Shown: positions 1-5,090 of the stretch, piece by piece
Layout: each line of letters starts with the position of its first letter
How positions within the stretch are numbered: position 1 is the first letter of the stretch
NCBI GenBank assembly: GCA_002359465.1
Contig: DENA01000025.1
Span: 65,761-75,008, forward strand
DNA from: Ruminococcaceae bacterium UBA2656
GTDB lineage: Bacteria; Bacillota; Clostridia; Oscillospirales; Acutalibacteraceae
DNA: 9,248 nucleotides
Direction: 5' to 3'
The notes under the pieces: generated by a model
Told to the model about the DNA's origin: nothing
Seen by the model: only the letters and a program-made list of their open reading frames with translations
The model's database searches: none
Program-made: the position numbers and the translations under genes

Positions 1-1902
1 CTGGGCCAAATCCATTCTCAGCCGGCCCGCGACCTGCTTCATTGCGCCAACCTGTGCCGCGCCGCCGACACGGGATACCGACAGACCGACGTTGATGGCG
101 GGGCGGATGCCGGAATGGAAAAGGTCCGTCTCCAGAAAGATCTGGCCGTCGGTGATGGAAATGACATTGGTAGGAATGTACGCGGAGATATCGCCCGCCT
201 GTGTCTCGATGATCGGCAGCGCCGTCATGCTTCCGCCGCCGGCCTCTTTGCTCAGCCTGGCTGCGCGCTCCAGCAGACGGGAGTGCAGATAAAAGACGTC
301 TCCGGGGTATGCTTCGCGTCCGGGCGGCCTCTGCAGAAGCAGGGAAATCTCACGGTATGCCACAGCCTGCTTGCTGAGATCATCATACACGACAAGAACG
401 TCTCTGCCGTTATACATGAAGTACTCGCCCATTGCCGCGCCTGTATAGGGCGCGATATAAAGCATGGGAGCGGGCTCGGAGGCATTGGCCGAAATGACGA
501 TGGTGTAGTCCATTGCGCCGTGCGCGCGAAGCTTTTCCACCACCCCCGCCACGGTGGATTCCTTCTGACCGATCGCAACATAGATGCAGATGACATTTTT
601 GCCCTTCTGGTTAATGATCGTATCCAGCGCGACGGCCGTCTTGCCGGTCTGCCGGTCCCCGATGATGAGTTCGCGCTGTCCGCGTCCGATGGGCACAAGC
701 GCGTCAATAGCCTTAATGCCCGTCTGCAACGGTACGGACACGGGCTGTCTGGAAAGGACGCCGGGTGCGGGGCTCTCAATCGCCCTTCTTTCAGCCGCAC
801 GGACGGGGCCCCCGTCGTCAATCGGAACGCCGAGGGCGTTGACCACGCGGCCTATCATGCCCTCGCCGACGGGGACGTCGATGATTCTGCCTGTGCGGCG
901 CACCTGATCCCCTTCCTGCAGCCTCGCGTAGTTTCCGAGCAAAATGACGCCGACATTATCCCTGTCAAGGTCCTGAGCCATGCCGCGCAGGCCGTTGTCG
1001 AACTCCAGCATCTCTCCCGCCATGACATCGGCAAGCCCGGATATACGGCAGATACCGTCTGCGACGCTCACAACCGTTCCGGTCTGGAACACGTCGATGC
1101 TGCTGTCGGCCGCCTTCAGCTTCTCCCTGATGCCTTCAACGATACCCTGCATCTCCCTGTCCGTCCTGCGGGTGCTCTTTTCCACATCCCGGCTGAGCTT
1201 ATCGAGTGAATTGGCAAGCGTGCCGTCATATACGGTATCGCCCACCTTCATCCGGACGCCGCCTATTACGCGGTCGTCAACTTCATTGCGGCAGGAAATA
1301 AATGTCTCGCACAGTATCTGCGTCAGCCGTTTCATTTCCTCCCCGGACAGAGGTTCGGAGCTTGATATGGTAATATTTAACTGCTTTAATTCATTCATAT
1401 TTAAAATATCACTCGGCATCGCTGCCACCAAATCCTTAATTTTTTCTATAAATACATCTGTAAGAACCTGTCTTGATGAAGCGTATAAGTCCTGTTTCAA
1501 CGCGTTTTGCGCCAGCGCCGCTACTTTTTTGATTGCTTCGGCGCCGACTTTTTCTTCCATTTGCTGACGCAGCAGCTGTTCATGTTCAGAGGCGTTTTCA
1601 ATAATGACTTCCGCTTCCCGCTCGCTTAGCTCCGTCGCCGTCTTACTGTTTAATTCTGCCAGGGCTTTGGCGCGCCCGATAATTTTCATCTGCTGTTCTT
1701 TGTTAGAAAGCGTTGCGTTTTCAATATCGGACGTCAGGGCCTCCGCCTGTTTTCTGCCCTCATCGGCGCGTTTAAGATCCGCTTCGATTCTTTCCCTGTG
1801 TCCGTGAATTGCCTTCTTGACATTCTTTCCAGCAAAGAAATACAGCGCGGCAAACAAAATCAGGAAGTTAACAACGGCATAGAAAAATTGCAGTCCGGTC
1901 AT
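1..1902 (-). CDS. Fused ATP synthase b'-delta(C-terminal)-alpha polypeptide, 3' end outside window
   Basis: One uninterrupted frame of 634 codons, from ATG at 1902 to the window edge, encodes three ATP synthase parts in series. Residues 1-25 are a membrane segment (starts [13 protein letters not shown]). Residues 28 to about 170 form a charged helical stalk typical of subunit b/b'. Residues 175-242 match the delta/OSCP C-terminal domain ([12 protein letters not shown], then [20 protein letters not shown]). From about 251 the sequence is catalytic-head subunit alpha: [16 protein letters not shown] at 275-290, nucleotide-binding GDRQTGKT at 415-422, [11 protein letters not shown] at 502-512. 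The alpha part is cut near its residue 390. There is no room for a separate delta gene, and the delta N-terminal six-helix domain appears to be missing. The start is set by GGGAGG upstream and an in-frame stop at 1909-1911. Alpha, the peripheral stalk and the delta connector normally come from separate genes, so the fusion is odd. Domain identities are secure; whether the protein stays fused is unknown. Confidence 0.9.
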   Translation of the reverse strand, partial: MTGLQFFYAVVNFLILFAALYFFAGKNVKKAIHGHRERIEADLKRADEGRKQAEALTSDIENATLSNKEQQMKIIGRAKALAELNSKTATELSEREAEVIIENASEHEQLLRQQMEEKVGAEAIKKVAALAQNALKQDLYASSRQVLTDVFIEKIKDLVAAMPSDILNMNELKQLNITISSSEPLSGEEMKRLTQILCETFISCRNEVDDRVIGGVRMKVGDTVYDGTLANSLDKLSRDVEKSTRRTDREMQGIVEGIREKLKAADSSIDVFQTGTVVSVADGICRISGLADVMAGEMLEFDNGLRGMAQDLDRDNVGVILLGNYARLQEGDQVRRTGRIIDVPVGEGMIGRVVNALGVPIDDGGPVRAAERRAIESPAPGVLSRQPVSVPLQTGIKAIDALVPIGRGQRELIIGDRQTGKTAVALDTIINQKGKNVICIYVAIGQKESTVAGVVEKLRAHGAMDYTIVISANASEPAPMLYIAPYTGAAMGEYFMYNGRDVLVVYDDLSKQAVAYREISLLLQRPPGREAYPGDVFYLHSRLLERAARLSKEAGGGSMTALPIIETQAGDISAYIPTNVISITDGQIFLETDLFHSGIRPAINVGLSVSRVGGAAQVGAMKQVAGRLRMDLAQ

Positions 1903-1903
1903 C

Positions 1904-1920
1904 CGGCCTCATCCCTCCCT
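1904..1920 (-). promoter_or_regulatory. Ribosome binding site for the b'-delta-alpha fusion
   Basis: On the minus strand the run AAGGGAGGGATGAGGCC precedes ATG at 1902. The GGGAGG core is about 12 bases from that ATG. A nearer ATG at 1912 lies in another frame and meets a stop after 14 codons, so 1902 is the start that opens the long frame. Confidence 0.6.
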
Positions 1921-1992
1921 TCCTTGTTATGGACGCTTACAGCGGCAAATTCCTTTTTCTCAAAATCACGCTGCCATATCAATCCCATCCTC

Positions 1993-2427
1993 TTACCCGG
2001 CAGGCCCTGCTTGCCCGAGGAGCCGGAAGGTAAGCACGGATACAAGCTCCGGTAAGCTCTTTTCAACATCCTCCGTCGCGGCTTTCTCCTCCCCGGCTAT
2101 GCGTTCGCTGGCAAAGCTGCGGATGGAAGCCGCGCTTTCGTTTGCGCTGTTAAGAATCCCGGCCTTTGTCCGCTCGTCGGCGGCCCTGGCCTCGCTCAAA
2201 ATCCGTCTGGCCTCGCTGTTGCTCTTCTGCAGATTTTCGGCCAGCTGTTTTGCATTCTCTTCCCTTGCCTGAAGGGCTTTTTCCCCTTTGGCAAGCCCTT
2301 CATCGATACGGGATTTCTGTGCGTCCATGAATTTCAGAAGAGGGTTGTACAAAAAAATCTTCAGCAGAAACATCAGCAAAAGAAAATTGATGATGGTCCA
2401 TATCATCTCTGATAGATCGATTTTCAA
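1993..2427 (-). CDS. atpF: ATP synthase subunit b (Fo peripheral stalk)
   Basis: 144-residue stalk subunit. Residues 8-26 form one membrane helix (MIWTIINFLLLMFLLKIFL), followed by the typical b-subunit link YNPLLKFMDAQKSRI and a long Ala/Glu/Lys-rich helix to the end. Subunit b holds the stationary F1 head to subunit a. The protein is somewhat shorter than usual (about 160-170). The start is a TTG at 2427: GAGGA lies 8 bases upstream, and the only nearby ATG (2432) is followed at once by an in-frame stop. It lies 39 bases after atpE and 90 bases before the fused b'-delta-alpha gene. Since that fusion carries its own b-type helix, the stalk is probably a b/b' heterodimer, as in cyanobacteria or in mycobacteria with their b plus b-delta pair (inference). 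Confidence 0.9.
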   Translation of the reverse strand: MKIDLSEMIWTIINFLLLMFLLKIFLYNPLLKFMDAQKSRIDEGLAKGEKALQAREENAKQLAENLQKSNSEARRILSEARAADERTKAGILNSANESAASIRSFASERIAGEEKAATEDVEKSLPELVSVLTFRLLGQAGPAG

Positions 2428-2466
2428 AACATGTATCCTCTTTCCTCTTTATTTTCTATGGCGCAA

Positions 2467-2694
2467 TCATATTTTCGCAATCAGTATAAATGCGATCAGC
2501 AGTCCGTAAATGGCAAGCGCTTCCATAAGAGCCATTGCCAGAATCATGCTGGTCCGCAGGGTACCGGCCATCTCCGGCTGACGGGCCATGGCCTCCAGCG
2601 CTTTGGATGCCACCATTCCCTGTCCGATTCCCGGAGCCAGTGTGCTCAGTGAGATTGCCAGTGCTGCGGCAAGTGCAATCATGCCTGAATTCAT
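2467..2694 (-). CDS. atpE: ATP synthase subunit c (rotor ring)
   Basis: 75-residue hairpin of two membrane helices joined by the polar loop ARQPE (37-41), the hallmark of the rotor ring subunit. The ion-carrying carboxylate is Glu58 in LMEALAIYG. Helix 1 has the glycine pattern PGIGQG, with Gln25 exactly 33 residues before Glu58. Na+-type rings also have this Gln but add Ser/Thr after the Glu; here Ala59-Leu60 follow, as in the H+-type rings of cyanobacteria and chloroplasts, so proton coupling is favoured. ATG at 2694 has a textbook AGGAGG seven bases upstream, the strongest site in the operon together with that of atpB, as expected for a subunit needed in many copies. Confidence 0.96.
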   Translation of the reverse strand: MNSGMIALAAALAISLSTLAPGIGQGMVASKALEAMARQPEMAGTLRTSMILAMALMEALAIYGLLIAFILIAKI

Positions 2695-2701
2695 ATTTTT
2701 C

Positions 2702-2707
2702 CCTCCT
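2702..2707 (-). promoter_or_regulatory. Ribosome binding site of atpE
   Basis: Perfect AGGAGG on the minus strand, seven bases before ATG at 2694. It fixes the c-subunit start and argues against a longer overlapping frame that begins further upstream. Confidence 0.85.
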
Positions 2708-2729
2708 AAATGTTGTGTTTCTTATTTTC

Positions 2730-3404
2730 TTATTGCTCTTCTTCACCGGTTGCTTCATTCACAAAGATTGCAAGCAGCATGGTAAACACCATGGTCTGAA
2801 TAAGGCAGAACAGCAGGCTCAGAACCTGCATTACCAGCGGCAGCAAAATAGGGAACATGGTTGTCAGCTGCCCTGTTACCCGTTCTTCGCCGAAGAGGTT
2901 TCCGTAAAGCCGCAGGGCCAGCGAGAAAGGCCGGACGGCCTGTTCAATGATGGTCAGCGGCAGCAGAAAAGCAAACGGTTTCAGAAACGACTTCATGTAC
3001 CCGCCGAACCCCTGGCGTCTGATCCCGATAGAATGGGTAGCGAAAAAAGCGACTGCCGCAAGACCGCCTGTTACGGACAGGCTGGCCGTAGGTACCGGAA
3101 ACAGGTGCCCTGCGCCCGGAAGCAGCCCGGAATAGTTCGATGCGACAATAAACAGGAATAAGGTGGCAAATACGGGAAAGTACCTGCGCATATGCTGATA
3201 TCCCATAATGTCCGCAAAAAAGCTTTCCAGCTTTTCAACCGCAATCTCCGCCAGATTCTGCAGCGGCCCCGGCACATCCTTCAGGTTCCTTGTCGCAAGG
3301 ATGGAAAGCAGCACCAGTGCCAGCATGATTACCCATGTCGTCACTACGGGCTTTGTAACCGCAAAGCCAAGAATTGAGAACAAGACGTTTGATTTTTCTT
3401 CCAA
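2730..3404 (-). CDS. atpB: ATP synthase subunit a (Fo ion channel)
   Basis: 224-residue multi-spanning membrane protein forming the ion half-channels beside the c ring. The family signature is LALRLYGNLFGEE, with the essential Arg at residue 165 facing the c-ring Glu. Further support: the early helix with PVVTTW, the motif SNYSGLLPG near 89-97, and a C-terminal hydrophobic pair ending in FTMLLAIFVNEA. Five to six membrane segments are visible, and the length is near the family norm. The frame also opens at a GTG (3416), but that GTG lies inside the ribosome binding site. TTG at 3404, seven bases after a complete GGAGGTGAT, is the likely start. The gene lies 29 bases (to the TTG) after the AtpI-like gene and 35 bases before atpE. 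Confidence 0.95.
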   Translation of the reverse strand: MEEKSNVLFSILGFAVTKPVVTTWVIMLALVLLSILATRNLKDVPGPLQNLAEIAVEKLESFFADIMGYQHMRRYFPVFATLFLFIVASNYSGLLPGAGHLFPVPTASLSVTGGLAAVAFFATHSIGIRRQGFGGYMKSFLKPFAFLLPLTIIEQAVRPFSLALRLYGNLFGEERVTGQLTTMFPILLPLVMQVLSLLFCLIQTMVFTMLLAIFVNEATGEEEQ

Positions 3405-3411
3405 ACTTCTT

Positions 3412-3420
3412 ATCACCTCC
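3412..3420 (-). promoter_or_regulatory. Ribosome binding site that moves the atpB start to TTG
   Basis: The minus strand reads GGAGGTGAT, an uninterrupted complement of the 16S rRNA 3' end. It contains the upstream GTG (3416) and lies seven bases before TTG at 3404. It therefore supports the TTG as start, removing four residues from the longest frame. Confidence 0.75.
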
Positions 3421-3433
3421 GTTCAAAAACAAA

Positions 3434-3793
3434 TCAGCTCTGTTTATTGCTCCTTGAAAGATGCAGGATCAACAGCGCAGATACGGCGGAAAGACCCAAA
3501 GCCGTGCCAATCACGACAGCCGTAAAGGGCCACGGCAGTATATTGCGTAGAAAAAACACAGCCGCAAGGGCAACCGCGTTGACCAGCATTCTGACAAAGT
3601 TGACGCCCATGACGGAAAGCATTCCGTCCCTTCCGCCGGAGTTCCTGTTTTTCTCTATGTAATGTTTGCTGATACGGTAATTCAGGAAGGCCGCAAGGCT
3701 TCCGAAGAGAAGGCCAACCATGACACCGACTGCTATTTTTATGATCATTTCATTATTCATCATATTCAATATTACTGCTTTTACACTTTTCAA
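3434..3793 (-). CDS. atpI: AtpI-like ATP synthase accessory membrane protein
   Basis: Up to 119 residues with three hydrophobic segments: about 20-38 (IAVGVMVGLLFGSLAAFLN), about 66-84 (including FVRMLVNAVALAAVFF) and about 90-112. The first gene of an ATP synthase operon usually encodes such an AtpI protein, implicated in c-ring assembly or ion supply. An Arg inside the second hydrophobic segment (VNFVRML) agrees with the AtpI/AtpR families. The start is uncertain: the longest frame opens with TTG at 3793 after only a weak purine-rich stretch. ATGs at 3763, 3760 and 3748 are in frame but lack a binding site. A 17-codon leader frame (3753-3806, peptide MRKKIEKCKSSNIEYDE) with GGGGAG ahead of it ends inside this start region and could couple translation. 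Identification rests on topology and position; conservation in this family is low. Confidence 0.75.
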   Translation of the reverse strand: MKSVKAVILNMMNNEMIIKIAVGVMVGLLFGSLAAFLNYRISKHYIEKNRNSGGRDGMLSVMGVNFVRMLVNAVALAAVFFLRNILPWPFTAVVIGTALGLSAVSALLILHLSRSNKQS

Positions 3794-3908
3794 TCTTTTT
3801 TCTCATGTTCTTCTGCTCCCCATTCCGCTGTGTCCGCTATCGTAAGTTTCTTCCAATCCCGTCTTAAAAAGTGTATAACTGATTCGCTCTAAAAAGAACT
3901 GGACTGTA

Positions 3909-3937
3909 GTTGTAATTTGTACTTACAGTTGTATCAA
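3909..3937 (-). promoter_or_regulatory. Candidate promoter of the ATP synthase operon
   Basis: On the minus strand TTGATA (3932-3937) and TACAAC (3909-3914) are separated by 17 bases, matching TTGACA/TATAAT at five and four of six positions. Transcription would start near 3902, about 110 bases before the TTG of the AtpI-like gene. TACAACT occurs twice in the region, and ACTGTA/TACAGT form a 6-bp inverted repeat at 3903-3929 across the -10 box, so an operator is possible but unproven. Confidence 0.4.
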
Positions 3938-3999
3938 TAATAAGATTAAAGTCGTATAGGGATTCACCGTTTGGTCATTAAGTCCGACAGCCGGCCGGT

Positions 4000-4052
4000 A
4001 AGACAGCGAAAGAGCATTCCCTTCCGGTGAATGCTCTTTCGCTGTCTTTTTT
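4000..4052 (+). terminator. Very strong hairpin with T-run on the plus strand
   Basis: Arms 4000-4019 and 4029-4048 are perfectly complementary over 20 bp (AAGACAGCGAAAGAGCATTC and its reverse complement) around a 9-base loop. T4047-T4052 follow on the plus strand, giving intrinsic-terminator form for rightward transcripts. No plus-strand gene precedes it. Read leftward, the hairpin starts 30 bases after the stop of the response regulator gene and would be its natural 3' end, but only TT follows the stem before ACCGG. It may act in both directions. Confidence 0.75.
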
Positions 4053-4077
4053 CATCTCAAGCCCCGATTTGGCCCTG

Positions 4078-4986
4078 CTACATAGAAACAATCCGTTTTT
4101 TAAAATCGGCGTCTCTGATTACCTGTTTTAACGCATCGAGCACTTCCGTACTCCAAAACCCCTTTTTGCACTCCTGGTTCAATTTTGAAAACGCTTCGTT
4201 TTCATCGCCGCATTCTTCCACAAGCTCCATAAAGCGGTTGACTGTCACCAGAATTTTTAAATTGAGCGGCATCTCTATAGAGATCAATCCGTCCGGATAG
4301 CCTTCCCCATTCAGCTTTTCATGATGGCTTCGGACATATACGTCCAGCCACGTGTGCATATTCAGGGAGGATATCATTTTTAAGCCTGCATCGATGTGCC
4401 CTTCCGGGTCGTCGGTAATAATTTTGCCAATATCATGCAGAAAGCTTCCTACGACCAGTTGATTCATTTTTTCATCGATTACATATAAAATACTGCCCAC
4501 GCTTTCACAGTAATGGCTCAGGTTGACGGAATGGAGATAAACCTTGTAATTCAGGGCCTGCAGGATATTAAGAAGGGTTTTTACGACCGCGTCCTCAGGT
4601 TCCATCATTTCGAGGGATTTTTTATACCGTACCGCCCATTCCACCCGGTTTTTTAATTCCTCGTATTTTATAGGCTTTGATAAAAAGGCATCCGCCCCCA
4701 TATTGAAGGCATGAATCCGATTCTCCATATCGTTCAGGGCTGTCAGAATAATAATCGGTACCTTCTGCGTTTCCTGAAAGGTTTTCAATTTGTTACAGAT
4801 GGCAAAACCGTTCATCCCCGGAAGCATGACGTCCAGTAAAATGACGTCGGGCTTAAAATCCAGCACACAGTCAAAGACCTCCAAACTGTTGCTGCACACT
4901 TTCGTACGATAGCCCCACGTCGTCAATAAGTCGTCTATGATCTCAATAGCAAGTTTATTATCATCTACAATAAGAACGTTATCCAC
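4078..4986 (-). CDS. Response regulator: receiver plus HD-GYP domain
   Basis: 302 residues. A CheY-like receiver spans 1-115: acidic pair Asp8-Asp9 (LIVDDNK), phospho-acceptor Asp52 (VILLDVMLPG), Thr82 and Lys104 (LSKPI). An HD-GYP domain follows (about 150-270): His152, His184-Asp185 (LHDIGK), His197, His221-His222 (HHEKLNGEGYPDGL). Family members hydrolyse cyclic di-GMP, so output is probably second-messenger turnover or protein contact rather than DNA binding. The Asp usually found in the later V-x-D metal-ligand position appears as Asn250 (LVTVNRF), so catalysis may be altered. The frame opens at GTG 4995, but that GTG overlaps AGAGGTGA. GTG at 4986, eight bases after AGAGG, is the better start and gives the usual MDNVLIVDD beginning. 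It follows the kinase gene by 104 bases and is its likely partner. Confidence 0.9.
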   Translation of the reverse strand: MDNVLIVDDNKLAIEIIDDLLTTWGYRTKVCSNSLEVFDCVLDFKPDVILLDVMLPGMNGFAICNKLKTFQETQKVPIIILTALNDMENRIHAFNMGADAFLSKPIKYEELKNRVEWAVRYKKSLEMMEPEDAVVKTLLNILQALNYKVYLHSVNLSHYCESVGSILYVIDEKMNQLVVGSFLHDIGKIITDDPEGHIDAGLKMISSLNMHTWLDVYVRSHHEKLNGEGYPDGLISIEMPLNLKILVTVNRFMELVEECGDENEAFSKLNQECKKGFWSTEVLDALKQVIRDADFKKRIVSM

Positions 4987-4991
4987 ACCGG

Positions 4992-4999
4992 TCACCTCT
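4992..4999 (-). promoter_or_regulatory. Ribosome binding site deciding the response-regulator start
   Basis: The minus strand reads AGAGGTGA. The GTG inside it (4995) cannot be both binding site and start; GTG at 4986 is eight bases from AGAGG. Confidence 0.6.
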
Positions 5000-5090
5000 A
5001 AATTTTATAAAAACAATGATATTCAAGCCGTCCGTTTTTTCCCATAGCAATTCCGAAAATGCAGTGGAATCAATTTTGTTTTTCCGGTTC

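Larger units (their letters stand above)
3794..4077. other. Non-coding gap between the atp operon and the sensor block
   Basis: This 284-base gap holds no convincing protein gene on either strand. It contains the candidate atp promoter, a short leader frame ahead of the AtpI-like gene (MRKKIEKCKSSNIEYDE, preceded by GGGGAG), the palindrome CCGGCCGG at 3991-3998, and the 20-bp hairpin at 4000-4048. Confidence 0.7.

Noticed and set aside
252..821. Minus-strand open frame of about 189 codons inside the alpha region
   Set aside because: The alternative minus frame encodes intact alpha motifs such as GDRQTGKT; this one shows none.
115..1209. Long plus-strand open frame of about 364 codons
   Set aside because: It lies opposite the alpha/delta coding frame, has no family resemblance and no binding site. 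It is a shadow of the GC-rich minus-strand gene.
2467..2694. Na+-specific c ring
   Set aside because: The Gln is present, but the residues after Glu58 are Ala-Leu instead of Ser/Thr.
2456..2758. 100-codon minus frame overlapping atpE
   Set aside because: AGGAGG seven bases before ATG 2694 and the c-subunit hairpin support the 75-codon frame; this one has no membrane helices.
2535..3161. Plus-strand open frame of about 208 codons opposite atpE/atpB
   Set aside because: The opposite strand encodes clear c and a subunits with strong binding sites.
1..3793. Calling the cluster a true N-type (alternate) F-ATPase
   Set aside because: The b-plus-delta-C-terminal layout is similar, but those operons start with beta and epsilon and have a single b gene. 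Here a separate b precedes the fusion and an AtpI-like gene leads the operon.
4987..5090. Separate promoter for the response regulator in the 104-base gap after the kinase
   Set aside because: TATAAA-like bases exist just ahead of the binding site, but no suitable -35 and the start would fall within the binding site.
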